This document shows, in pieces, positions 18,531 to 26,756 of a DNA stretch of 64,000 bases. The DNA is taken from positions 38,423-102,422 of the forward strand of contig CAYTMU010000008.1 of assembly GCA_964438975.1 (NCBI GenBank). The letters are read 5' to 3'. This stretch comes from Chryseosolibacter sp964438975. GTDB taxonomy: Bacteria > Bacteroidota > Bacteroidia > Cytophagales > Cyclobacteriaceae. Numbering within the stretch: the first letter of the stretch is position 1; every line of letters begins with the position of its first letter. The notes below the pieces were generated by a model, which did no database searches, was not told the origin of the DNA, and saw nothing but the letters and a program-made list of their open reading frames with translations. The position numbers and the translations under genes were made by a program.

Positions 18531-18962
18531 ATGGGGATTTTCGCTGAAAATATCACTGTAGAACACCTGAATAACCTTTCTCGAAACACGATGTCAGAAC
18601 GCATCGGCATCGAGTTCACCCAGATCGGTCAGGACTTCATCGAGGCCACAATGCCAGTCGATGCCCGGACGCATCAACCCCTCGGGCTGCTGCATGGAGG
18701 GGCCTCAGTTGCACTAGCCGAAACACTCGGCAGCGTGGCCGCTACCTGTTGTGTTGACTCGTCCCGTCAATTCTGTGTCGGACTCGAGATCAATGCCAAT
18801 CACATACGCGGGGTTCGTGCGGGCTATGTCAAAGGAACTACCCGGCCGGTTCACATCGGAAAAAAAACACAGGTTTGGGAGATCCGCATCGTCAATGAAA
18901 AGGAAGAACTTGTTTGTGTAAGCCGCATTACACTGGCCGTGCTCGACAAGATCAATCCGTAA
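18531..18962 (+). CDS. menI: Hotdog-fold thioesterase, probable DHNA-CoA thioesterase (MenI/PaaI type)
   Basis: A 143-residue hotdog protein. The PaaI/YdiI signature is present: PLGLLHGGASVALAETLGS with the HGG-x8-E arrangement that forms the active site, then VGLEINANHIRGVRAGYVKG. Enzymes of this type hydrolyse 1,4-dihydroxy-2-naphthoyl-CoA to free DHNA in menaquinone synthesis, and also act on other acyl-CoAs. Here it is the first gene of a run with menF, menD, menB and menE, which makes the DHNA-CoA role the best reading. The specific assignment rests on context; the fold assignment rests on sequence. Confidence 0.85.
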   Translation: MGIFAENITVEHLNNLSRNTMSERIGIEFTQIGQDFIEATMPVDARTHQPLGLLHGGASVALAETLGSVAATCCVDSSRQFCVGLEINANHIRGVRAGYVKGTTRPVHIGKKTQVWEIRIVNEKEELVCVSRITLAVLDKINP

Positions 18963-18972
18963 GGTCCGCGGC

Positions 18973-20175
18973 ATGAACATCGCTCCCATAACCACTTCTC
19001 CCAGACACTCCGAAAGGGATCTGATCTCCTTCATCCTCTCGCGCTCGGTTGCCCGCCAACAAGCGGTGGCAGTATGGAGACTTCCTGGCTCAAACCTTAC
19101 GCAAGTACTCATCAGCAATAAACAAACAGAGCTCGATCCTGAAGATTTTCTGGAAGGACTGGATCCCGGATTCCTGTTCGCTCCTTTTGATCGATCGAGG
19201 AAAAGAATTTATCTCAAGGCAGATAGGCTACTGACATTTGAGGATGGTGCGATCAAACAGGCTTCGGCATCGGACGGGGAAGTGGAAACGTTTTCGCAGT
19301 GGCTATCGGAGGAACTGAAATCCTACAGAACCGGGAAATTCATCCCCGCAGAACCGGCAACACATTCCGATGCGGACGGAGATATCCGGTCGTTCTCTGA
19401 AATTGTCGACCTGGCCCTGAAAGAAATCTCCGTCGGTTCATTCGAGAAGATCGTTCCGTCGCGGACCAGAACTATTGAGTTTCCGCAGGGATTCGACTTG
19501 ACCGACGCATTTCAGAAGCTTGCCCGCGCATATCCGGACGCTCTCATTTCTTTCGTGACCATTCCCGGTGTCGGAAGCTGGCTTGGCGCAACGCCGGAAC
19601 TACTTGTGTCTGTACAGGAAAAGAGTACGTTCCGAACAGTCGCCCTCGCCGGCACACAGCCGTATCAACCCGGAACCGACTTGCGGTCTGTAGCCTGGAC
19701 GCAGAAAGAGATCGAAGAGCAAGCATTGGTTGAGCGATACGTCATCAGTTGCTTCAAGAAGATACGCCTTCGGGAATACGATGAGCAGGGGCCGCGCACC
19801 ATAGTCGCAGGCAACTTGATGCACCTGAGATCCGAATTCACAGTTGACATCCGTGCAACTAACTTTCCCCAGATAGGTAGCGTGATGCTTGACTTGTTAC
19901 ATCCGACCTCTGCGGTCTGCGGGATGCCGCTCGACGCCGCCCTCGCCTTTCTCGCCAGGTACGAATCGCATGATCGCGAATTCTACGCCGGCTACCTCGG
20001 CCCGGTCAACATCCAAAATAACATAGACCTGTTTGTCAACATTCGCTGCATGAAAATAACAGCTACCCACGGCGTGCTTTATGCCGGAGCGGGCATTACC
20101 GTTGACTCGATTGCAGAGAAAGAATGGTCGGAAACTGAAATGAAGTTTCAAACATTACTGAACGTGATCTTCTGA
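18973..20175 (+). CDS. menF: Isochorismate synthase (MenF)
   Basis: A 400-residue chorismate-binding enzyme that converts chorismate to isochorismate, the first committed step of menaquinone synthesis. The C-terminal catalytic domain carries FEKIVPSRTRTIEF, WLGATPELLVS, VALAGTQPYQPG, HPTSAVCGMPLDAA and the hallmark HDREFYAGYLGPVN, with the Mg-binding Glu region near EKEWSETEMKF. The N-terminal about 120 residues form the variable subdomain. The last base of its TGA stop is the first base of the menD start (TGATG), a strong sign of translational coupling. Confidence 0.95.
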   Translation: MNIAPITTSPRHSERDLISFILSRSVARQQAVAVWRLPGSNLTQVLISNKQTELDPEDFLEGLDPGFLFAPFDRSRKRIYLKADRLLTFEDGAIKQASASDGEVETFSQWLSEELKSYRTGKFIPAEPATHSDADGDIRSFSEIVDLALKEISVGSFEKIVPSRTRTIEFPQGFDLTDAFQKLARAYPDALISFVTIPGVGSWLGATPELLVSVQEKSTFRTVALAGTQPYQPGTDLRSVAWTQKEIEEQALVERYVISCFKKIRLREYDEQGPRTIVAGNLMHLRSEFTVDIRATNFPQIGSVMLDLLHPTSAVCGMPLDAALAFLARYESHDREFYAGYLGPVNIQNNIDLFVNIRCMKITATHGVLYAGAGITVDSIAEKEWSETEMKFQTLLNVIF

Positions 20176-21902
20176 TGCGATACCAGCCCATATACGACAT
20201 TGCGGAGATTTGCGCCCGGAAGAACATTAACGAAGTCGTGTTGTGCCCCGGTTCGCGATGTGCGCCGCTGACATTGGCCTTCACCAGGCATCCTCGAATA
20301 ACGACACGTACGGTCAGTGATGAACGCAGTGCCGGCTTCATCGCACTCGGCATCGCACAGTCGACGGGCAACCCCGCGGCGATTGTCTGTACATCCGGAA
20401 CAGCCGCGCTTAACCTGGCACCAGCCATCGCCGAGGCGTGGTTTAGCAACACTTCGCTACTGGTTTTTACCGCTGACCGTCCTGCTGAGTGGATCGCACA
20501 ACACGATGGCCAAACTATCATGCAACGCGAGCTGTATGGCTCCCACGTCAAGAAGTACTTTGAGCTACCGCAAGAGTACGATCATCCGGATAGTCTATGG
20601 GCCATAAATCGCATAATGAACGACGCAATCAATTTGAGTCGCGAATGGCCTTGCGGACCGGTGCATGTCAACGCGCCGTTTCGCGAACCTCTATATCCCG
20701 AGAAAGACGAGCAGGTCATCGAATACGGAGACGTCCGCACGATTGACGTTCACACAGGTCACCACGCCCTTTCTGATGAAGCAAAACAGTATCTGCGGGC
20801 TGAGTGGCCTCAGTATCACAACACGCTAATTGTATCGGGTCAAATGAGACCTGACGATAGCGTTGCAAGGGCCGTGTCACATCTCCGCGATAAACACCCT
20901 GTTCCGGTCGTCCACGACATCATCTCGAACCTGCACGGAAGCGGCAATACCATACTGCATAGCGACCTTTTTCTCGGACAGGCATCCGAGACGCTGAAGG
21001 GAATGCTCCGACCTGATCTTCTTATCACCTTCGGCGACTCACTGGTCTCGAAGAACCTCAAGCTCTTTCTGCGGAAATACCAGCCAAGGCGCCATTGGCA
21101 TGTCCAGCCGGCAGGACCGATCGCCGATACGTTCAAACACCTGACGGACGTTTTCCAAACTACTCCAACGGAATTTCTCGAATACCTGCTGACACTTGAT
21201 ATTGCGGAGAACTTCGAAGGTCAGAAGCAAAAGAACTATCTCAATCTCTGGGACGCGGAAGAAAGAAGGGTCCTTCGCACAATCGAGGAATTCTATTCAG
21301 AACCGCGACTGTCGGAAGCAGGCATCGTCAAAGCCGTGCTTGAAAGTTTGCCCGAACGCTGCAATCTGCATCTGGCAAACAGCATGAGTGTCCGGTATGC
21401 AAACTTCATCGGACTGAAACCTTCAGACAGGGACATCAAGGTATTCTCGAACCGAGGCACCAGTGGTATCGATGGCTCGACGAGCACCGCCGTAGGTCAT
21501 GCCCTCGCGTCAGACATACCTAACTTTCTGATTACGGGCGATCTTGCTTTCTTTTACGACCGCAACGCGTTCTGGCATAATTATCCGCTGGACAACCTCA
21601 GGATTCTACTGTTGAACAATCATGGAGGACTTATCTTCGACATTCTTGAGGGTCCTTCAGCTACCCTGGAAGCGGATGAGTACTTCATCACGCGTCAGAG
21701 GCTTCATGCGAAGAAGCTCTGTGAAGAATTCGGCTATGATCACTTAAAGCTCGATAACACAAAGAAGATCCGCAACCTCCTGCGAGACTTCCTTACCTTT
21801 GACGGGAGCACCAAGATCCTGGAGCTGGAAACTGATACAAAACAAAGTCGAAACGAGTTGGAGAGTCTAAAACTTAAAATCAAACAAAGTTATGAATCAT
21901 AA
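20175..21902 (+). CDS. menD: 2-succinyl-5-enolpyruvyl-6-hydroxy-3-cyclohexene-1-carboxylate synthase (MenD)
   Basis: A 575-residue thiamine-diphosphate enzyme that joins isochorismate and 2-oxoglutarate with loss of CO2. The PYR domain starts at NEVVLCPGSRCAPLTLAF, contains SDERSAGFIALGIA with the cofactor-activating Glu, and has the substrate-site motif TADRPAEWIAQHDGQTI. The C-terminal PP domain has NRGTSGIDGSTSTAVGHA and the metal-binding LITGDLAFFYDRNAFW (GDxxFxxDxN). Length and domain order are those of a complete MenD. It overlaps menF by one base and menB by 11. Confidence 0.96.
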   Translation: MRYQPIYDIAEICARKNINEVVLCPGSRCAPLTLAFTRHPRITTRTVSDERSAGFIALGIAQSTGNPAAIVCTSGTAALNLAPAIAEAWFSNTSLLVFTADRPAEWIAQHDGQTIMQRELYGSHVKKYFELPQEYDHPDSLWAINRIMNDAINLSREWPCGPVHVNAPFREPLYPEKDEQVIEYGDVRTIDVHTGHHALSDEAKQYLRAEWPQYHNTLIVSGQMRPDDSVARAVSHLRDKHPVPVVHDIISNLHGSGNTILHSDLFLGQASETLKGMLRPDLLITFGDSLVSKNLKLFLRKYQPRRHWHVQPAGPIADTFKHLTDVFQTTPTEFLEYLLTLDIAENFEGQKQKNYLNLWDAEERRVLRTIEEFYSEPRLSEAGIVKAVLESLPERCNLHLANSMSVRYANFIGLKPSDRDIKVFSNRGTSGIDGSTSTAVGHALASDIPNFLITGDLAFFYDRNAFWHNYPLDNLRILLLNNHGGLIFDILEGPSATLEADEYFITRQRLHAKKLCEEFGYDHLKLDNTKKIRNLLRDFLTFDGSTKILELETDTKQSRNELESLKLKIKQSYES

Positions 21903-22716
21903 GCATCCGTGGTCACCGATAAAGGAATACGAGGAGATCCTCTTTCAAAAGTATGAAGGTATCGCGCGTATCAGTATCAATCGTCCAGAAGTACACAATG
22001 CATTTACGCCATTAACGGTTTCCGAAATGATCGATGCTATGAACATCTGCCGGGAGGACGCATCCATACGGGTAGTGGTACTGACAGGTGAAGGTGGTCA
22101 AGCATTTTGCAGCGGCGGAGATCAGCGCGTGCGAGGTCACGGCGGATACGTCGGACAAGACGCTGTGCCGAGGTTGAACGTCCTTGACCTTCAGAAAATG
22201 ATTCGCTCGATACCAAAGCCGGTGATCGCCGCGGTTGCAGGATGGGCTATCGGCGGCGGCCATGTACTGCATGTGGTGTGCGACTTGACTATTGCTGCGG
22301 AGAACGCCCGCTTCGGCCAAACCGGTCCCAAGGTCGGGAGCTTCGATGGCGGCTTTGGTGCATCCTATCTCGCCCGGGTTGTAGGACAGAAGAAAGCACG
22401 CGAGATCTGGTATCTCTGCGATCAATATGACGCGCAGGAAGCGCTCGATATGGGACTCGTTAACAAGGTCGTTCCACTGGACAAACTGGAAGAAACGTAC
22501 GTAACGTGGGCCCGCAAGATTATCGCGAAAAGTCCGCTTGCGATCCGCATGCTGAAAGCATCATTCAACGCCGAACTCGACGGCCAGGCAGGCATTCAGG
22601 AACTGGCTGGAAACGCAACCTTGCTATACTACCTAAGTGAAGAAGCAAAGGAGGGCAAAAACGCATTCATCGAAAAACGGGATCCCGACTGGACAAAGTA
22701 CCCGCAGTTCCCGTAA
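21892..22716 (+). CDS. menB: 1,4-dihydroxy-2-naphthoyl-CoA synthase (MenB)
   Basis: A 274-residue crotonase-fold enzyme that cyclises o-succinylbenzoyl-CoA to DHNA-CoA. The oxyanion-hole region is VAGWAIGGGHVLHVVCDLTI, and GQTGPKVGSFDGGFGASY is the MenB-specific segment with the catalytic Asp. The N-terminal FSGGDQ-like loop reads FCSGGDQRVRGHGGY. The C-terminal KRDPDWTKYPQFP is the typical MenB tail. It starts 11 bases inside menD, and its stop is followed 43 bases later by menE. Confidence 0.96.
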   Translation: MNHKHPWSPIKEYEEILFQKYEGIARISINRPEVHNAFTPLTVSEMIDAMNICREDASIRVVVLTGEGGQAFCSGGDQRVRGHGGYVGQDAVPRLNVLDLQKMIRSIPKPVIAAVAGWAIGGGHVLHVVCDLTIAAENARFGQTGPKVGSFDGGFGASYLARVVGQKKAREIWYLCDQYDAQEALDMGLVNKVVPLDKLEETYVTWARKIIAKSPLAIRMLKASFNAELDGQAGIQELAGNATLLYYLSEEAKEGKNAFIEKRDPDWTKYPQFP

Positions 22717-22759
22717 GAATAGTCGCTGCACTTCGCAGTTGTTGATCACCTTAGAACCT

Positions 22760-23923
22760 ATGCTGGATTCGCTCGCCCCGACCCATTCCATCGGACCCGC
22801 CCCTCAAGTTCCGGAAACATATCCCCATGCACATATGTGGATCAACGGCCGGTATCTGACCACGGAAAAGATCGTCGCAGGCACAGCGTCACCGGAATCC
22901 CCATTTGAGGAAACAACCTTTGACTTCATCCGATCGTGGATTTCCGGCGAAGAGAGCTTCGATATGACAACGAGTGGATCGACGGGGTCACCAAAATCCT
23001 TTAGCCTGCGCCGGACACAAATGATCAAGAGCACGCAACTGACCGCTCGACAAGTCAACCTGACGAACAGCATGACCGCGCTGCTATGTATAGATCCGCG
23101 CTACATCGGGGGAAAGATGATGCTGGTACGAACCCTCGTCCTCGGGTTGCGCTTAGTCGCCGTAGAGCCTTCATCAAATCCACTGGTCGGAGTACCGGTC
23201 GACAAGCGGGTGCACTTCACAGCACTCGTGCCGTATCAGGTTCAGTCTATCCTTGAGTCAAAACATCCACATTTACTTAACAACCTGGATACGATACTGA
23301 TCGGCGGCGCGCCCCTTCACGCCACTGTGCGCGAGACGCTACAGCGCTTCCAGTGCAAGTGCTATGAAACATATGGGATGACCGAGACCATATCACACAT
23401 AGCGCTAAGGTTGGCGAATACGAAAGACAAGCAGCCATACTTCCAAGTCTTACCGGGCATCGATATCTCCCGCGATAAGCGGCAATGCCTGGTAATCAAT
23501 GCACCGTATTTACCCGAACCTGTAGTCACAAATGATCTGATCGAAATAGTCGCTCCCGGCAGGTTCGAATGGCTCGGTCGTTGGGATAATGTCATCAACT
23601 CAGGCGGTGTGAAAATATCGCCGGAAAAAGTCGAGCGACAATTAGATTCGATCTTTCTTCAGACTCAGTTTCCTCATAGATTTTTCGTTGCTGCATTACC
23701 GGATCAAAAACTGGGAAACAAATTAATACTCATCTTAGAAGGTGTACATTTCTCCTCAGAAACTCTGCAACAGTCGCTTGAACAATTGAAAAACGTGCTG
23801 TCGCCGTACGAAGTACCGCGTGAAGTTTACTTCGCAGAACATTTCTCAAGTACAGAGAGTCAAAAGATTGATCGCAAGCAAACGATGACGAACATCCTCC
23901 CCGTTTCACGGCACCAGTCGTAG
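22760..23923 (+). CDS. menE: o-Succinylbenzoate-CoA ligase (MenE), short form
   Basis: A 387-residue acyl-adenylate-forming ligase, shorter than the roughly 450-490 of many MenE proteins but with all core motifs. The ATP loop is MTTSGSTGSPKSFSLRR; the A5 motif is CYETYGMTETISH; the A7-A8 hinge is LGRWDNVINSGGVKISPEKVE; the C-terminal lysine lies near ESQKIDRKQTM. The N-terminal substrate lobe is reduced. The start at 22760 (MLDSLAPTHSIG) was preferred because the upstream in-frame extension to 22637 lies inside menB. It is the last gene of the menaquinone run; no menC gene, which would supply its substrate, is present. Confidence 0.9.
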   Translation: MLDSLAPTHSIGPAPQVPETYPHAHMWINGRYLTTEKIVAGTASPESPFEETTFDFIRSWISGEESFDMTTSGSTGSPKSFSLRRTQMIKSTQLTARQVNLTNSMTALLCIDPRYIGGKMMLVRTLVLGLRLVAVEPSSNPLVGVPVDKRVHFTALVPYQVQSILESKHPHLLNNLDTILIGGAPLHATVRETLQRFQCKCYETYGMTETISHIALRLANTKDKQPYFQVLPGIDISRDKRQCLVINAPYLPEPVVTNDLIEIVAPGRFEWLGRWDNVINSGGVKISPEKVERQLDSIFLQTQFPHRFFVAALPDQKLGNKLILILEGVHFSSETLQQSLEQLKNVLSPYEVPREVYFAEHFSSTESQKIDRKQTMTNILPVSRHQS

Positions 23924-23985
23924 CAGTCTCGAATCCATCTACTCCCTGCTTCTTCACGGCAGGTTGGTATCAAAATTTATAGTAG

Positions 23986-24013
23986 TCGATGTAGTTGAAA
24001 TAAACTACATCGA
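23986..24013 (+). promoter_or_regulatory. Perfect 11-bp inverted repeat directly before a receiver-gene start
   Basis: Arms TCGATGTAGTT (23986-23996) and AACTACATCGA (24003-24013) are exact reverse complements around a 6-base loop GAAATA. The ATG of the response regulator follows at 24015. As RNA this hairpin would cover the ribosome-loading region; as DNA it could be a dimeric operator. No U-tract follows, so it is not a simple terminator. Confidence 0.7.
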
Positions 24014-24014
24014 A

Positions 24015-24398
24015 ATGAAAAAGGTCTTGATCATTGAAGACGACGAACCTTTGTGCTGGCTCCTGGGAAAAATTCTAAGAGGCAAGTATGAAGTTGTCGT
24101 AATGAACGACGGCATGGAGGCTTGGTCGTGGCTCACTGACGGAAACACGTGCAATCTCATCATCTCCGATCTCAAGATGCCTTCCATCGACGGGCTGGAA
24201 CTGCTCGACAACCTGGGTAACAGTGGGTTGTTCAGGAACATCCCTGTCATTATTGTATCCGGATGCGATCATATGCGCAACCGTTGTCTTGATCTTGGCG
24301 CGTTCGCATACCTGGAAAAGCCCTTTGAACCAAGACAACTGCTCGACGAGCTTGATCGTGCGTTGGCCCACGAAACACAAACCGCCGTCGCGCAATAA
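24015..24398 (+). CDS. Stand-alone response-regulator receiver protein
   Basis: A 127-residue single receiver (CheY-like) domain with no output domain. The acidic pocket is in KKVLIIEDDEPLCWLL, the phosphorylatable Asp in LIISDLKMPSIDGLE, the switch Ser in PVIIVSGCD and the conserved Lys in YLEKPFEPRQL, so it should be phosphorylatable. ATG at 24015 is preferred over the upstream in-frame ATG at 23964, because that extension would translate through the hairpin. It lies 17 bases before a sugar transferase that itself carries a degenerate receiver domain, suggesting that the regulator acts on the polysaccharide initiation step. No histidine kinase is nearby. Confidence 0.9.
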   Translation: MKKVLIIEDDEPLCWLLGKILRGKYEVVVMNDGMEAWSWLTDGNTCNLIISDLKMPSIDGLELLDNLGNSGLFRNIPVIIVSGCDHMRNRCLDLGAFAYLEKPFEPRQLLDELDRALAHETQTAVAQ

Positions 24399-24415
24399 AC
24401 CTCAAGATAGAGCCT

Positions 24416-25507
24416 ATGGAATTCGCACTACATGCGCCGCCTGTTGCTTTCAATTCAACGCAAGCAGCTACCAACTCCGAAAGATATATTCTCTGTATTG
24501 GCAATGGTCCGATGCAAAACTTCAACTCCCGATCGACTTATCAGGACGTTGCACCGGTTTTGCTGTCACTCAATGATGCTATTGCGCGGTTAGAGTCTGA
24601 TCCCCGTCTCCCTGATGCCGTTCTTATCGATCCAGAATGCGTCGCCGGAAATGTCGGTCGTCTTGCGGAACTCAACCGCCGAAAAGGTATACCGCTGATC
24701 CTGTATACGCGTGATTTTGATGAATCGGTAAAACCACTCGCCATGAGCATCTCCGCTGACGACTATTACTACGGTCCCGTATCGGAAGCGTTCAGCAAAC
24801 GACTGGAATTCATAAAACGAGTCAAAGCCTATAAGGCCAATGGCAAGCGACAAACGGCACGACATATCGCTCGTGACAACCAGGTACGTCTCTGGTCAAT
24901 GAAGCGAATGTTCGACATCGTGCTGTCATTCACGATCCTCGTACTGCTGGCACCACTCTGCCTGATAATTGCACTTATCATCAAACTCGAATCGAGAGGC
25001 CCCGTCCTCTATATCTCCAAGCGAGCCGGCGCCGGTTACAAGATCTTCGATTTCTACAAGTTCCGGACCATGCGGGTGGGCGCAGACGCCGAGTTGTCAC
25101 AGCTGGCTCACCTGAACCAATACAGTCAGAACGCCGCTCAAGGTATATTCTATAAAATTAAGAACGACCCGCGAATAACACCGTTCGGACAATTCCTGAG
25201 GAACACCAGCCTCGATGAAATCCCCCAACTGGTCAACGTGTTGGTCGGTGACATGTCGCTTGTGGGCAATCGCCCGCTTCCATTGTACGAAGCGGAAAAG
25301 CTCACAAAAGATCAAATCGCTTGGAGATTCCTTGCCCCGGCCGGCATTACTGGCTTGTGGCAGATATCAAAACGAGGGAAAGAGAATATGTCGCCGGAAG
25401 AACGCATCACCATGGACATCGAATATGCCATGAAGAATTCGCTATGGCTTGATATGAAGATCCTGTTCGCCACCTTCCCGGCATTGCTCCAGAAGGAAAA
25501 AGTCTGA
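24416..25507 (+). CDS. Pseudo-receiver fused to bacterial sugar transferase (phosphoglycosyl transferase)
   Basis: A 363-residue protein. Residues about 23-140 look like a receiver domain: a first strand YILCIGNG where the acidic pair should be, an Asp in DAVLIDPE at the phosphosite position, LILYTRDFD, and ADDYYYGPVS where the conserved KPF lysine is lost. Residues about 163-363 are a monotopic phosphoglycosyl transferase (PF02397): KRMFDIVLSFTILVLLAPL re-entrant membrane helix, FYKFRTMRVGAD, the Asp-Glu dyad in NTSLDEIPQLVNVL, VGNRPLP and PAGITGLWQI. It should transfer a sugar-phosphate to undecaprenyl phosphate to start exopolysaccharide synthesis. The receiver-like fusion suggests control through the adjacent response regulator, which is inference. 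Confidence 0.88.
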   Translation: MEFALHAPPVAFNSTQAATNSERYILCIGNGPMQNFNSRSTYQDVAPVLLSLNDAIARLESDPRLPDAVLIDPECVAGNVGRLAELNRRKGIPLILYTRDFDESVKPLAMSISADDYYYGPVSEAFSKRLEFIKRVKAYKANGKRQTARHIARDNQVRLWSMKRMFDIVLSFTILVLLAPLCLIIALIIKLESRGPVLYISKRAGAGYKIFDFYKFRTMRVGADAELSQLAHLNQYSQNAAQGIFYKIKNDPRITPFGQFLRNTSLDEIPQLVNVLVGDMSLVGNRPLPLYEAEKLTKDQIAWRFLAPAGITGLWQISKRGKENMSPEERITMDIEYAMKNSLWLDMKILFATFPALLQKEKV

Positions 25508-25541
25508 CGGTGTGAACACTCGACTAAAAAAAACAGAATAG

Positions 25542-26729
25542 ATGTACATTCTTGAGATCGTTGTGTTGCTGTACTTTGGATATGTGTCGCTGTATTCTTT
25601 TATACTGAGTACAGCCGCTCTGTTCTATCGCCCCTCACGCGTACCAAGAGCTGGACATCAAAGTCGCATTGCTGTACTCATCCCTGCATACAAGGAAGAT
25701 CAGGTAATCGTCGGCGTCGCGCAGCAGGCACTTCATGCTAACTATCCCAAGCACTTGTTCAATGTCGTGGTCATTGCAGACTCACTGATGCCATCCACGC
25801 TACACGAACTGCAAAAATTACCTGTAACGGTCATCGAGGTGGCGTTCGAAAAAAGCACCAAGGTTCGTGCGCTGAACCAGGCGATGCGCGTTCTCGGAGA
25901 CGGCTATGATTGCGCGTTGGTTCTGGATGCCGACAATGTAATGGAGCAGGACTTTCTGATGAAAATGAACGACAGGTTCGAAGCAGGACAGCGGGCGGTA
26001 CAGGCAAGTCGCAACCCTAAGAACGCCGACACGCCACTCGCGCTCCTCGACGGATTGAGCGAGACAGTTAACAACTTCATATACCGGCAGGGAAACGCAG
26101 TATTAGGCCTTTCATGTCCACTTACAGGATCCGGAATGATGTTCGACTACCAGTTACTCAAAACGACCTTACGCCAGATGGACTCCGTCGGAGGATTTGA
26201 CAGAGAGCTTGAACTCAGACTCGTAGGACAAAACATACACGTTTACTATGCAAAAAGTATAGTCGTATACGACGAAAAGGTTGCGAACCAGGAAGTGTTC
26301 GAACGCCAGCGGAAACGCTGGATGTCCAGCCATTTCACGTATCTGCGCGCGTACTTCGCGGAGGGATGGCGACAACTCTTCCGGGGCAATGTGGCATACT
26401 TCAACAGTGCGATACTTAGGAACATCCAGCTCCCACGCCTTCTCAACCTCGGACTACTAACCGGCACGCTGCTAGTGTCATTGATCTTCGCAGACTACCT
26501 GCTAATACAACCGTGGGTATGGGGGGGTCTGCTGCTCCTGAATATTGTGGCGATAGCAATTGCTATCCCGCGGCCGCTGTATGGCATAACGCTGGTTAGA
26601 TCGGTCTTGATCCTTCCGCGACTTTTCGCACGGATGTTTCTGTTGCTCTTCAAACTACGTGGTGCCAATCAGACATTCCTGCACACACCGCACACCAGCC
26701 TGGAAATGGATGTCAAAAACAAAGAATGA
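25542..26729 (+). CDS. Membrane glycosyltransferase family 2
   Basis: A 395-residue processive-type GT2 enzyme. One N-terminal membrane helix (YILEIVVLLYFGYVSLYSFIL) precedes the catalytic domain: IAVLIPAYKEDQVI (nucleotide site), LVLDADNVMEQDF (DxD metal site), LTGSGMMFDYQLL (acceptor region) and FERQRKRWMSSHF, which has the QxxRW-type motif. Several C-terminal helices follow (LGLLTGTLLVSLIFADYLL and ILPRLFARMFLLLF). It adds sugars on the cytosolic side during polysaccharide assembly. It is the third gene of the plus-strand operon, 34 bases after the sugar transferase. Confidence 0.9.
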   Translation: MYILEIVVLLYFGYVSLYSFILSTAALFYRPSRVPRAGHQSRIAVLIPAYKEDQVIVGVAQQALHANYPKHLFNVVVIADSLMPSTLHELQKLPVTVIEVAFEKSTKVRALNQAMRVLGDGYDCALVLDADNVMEQDFLMKMNDRFEAGQRAVQASRNPKNADTPLALLDGLSETVNNFIYRQGNAVLGLSCPLTGSGMMFDYQLLKTTLRQMDSVGGFDRELELRLVGQNIHVYYAKSIVVYDEKVANQEVFERQRKRWMSSHFTYLRAYFAEGWRQLFRGNVAYFNSAILRNIQLPRLLNLGLLTGTLLVSLIFADYLLIQPWVWGGLLLLNIVAIAIAIPRPLYGITLVRSVLILPRLFARMFLLLFKLRGANQTFLHTPHTSLEMDVKNKE

Positions 26730-26756
26730 TGATTGTTGGAACTAACGACTTGTGTG

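Noticed and set aside
23943..23962. Possible short stem (CCTGC...GCAGG) after menE as a terminator
   Set aside because: Only about five or six pairs with a 9-base loop and no U-run; too weak to call.
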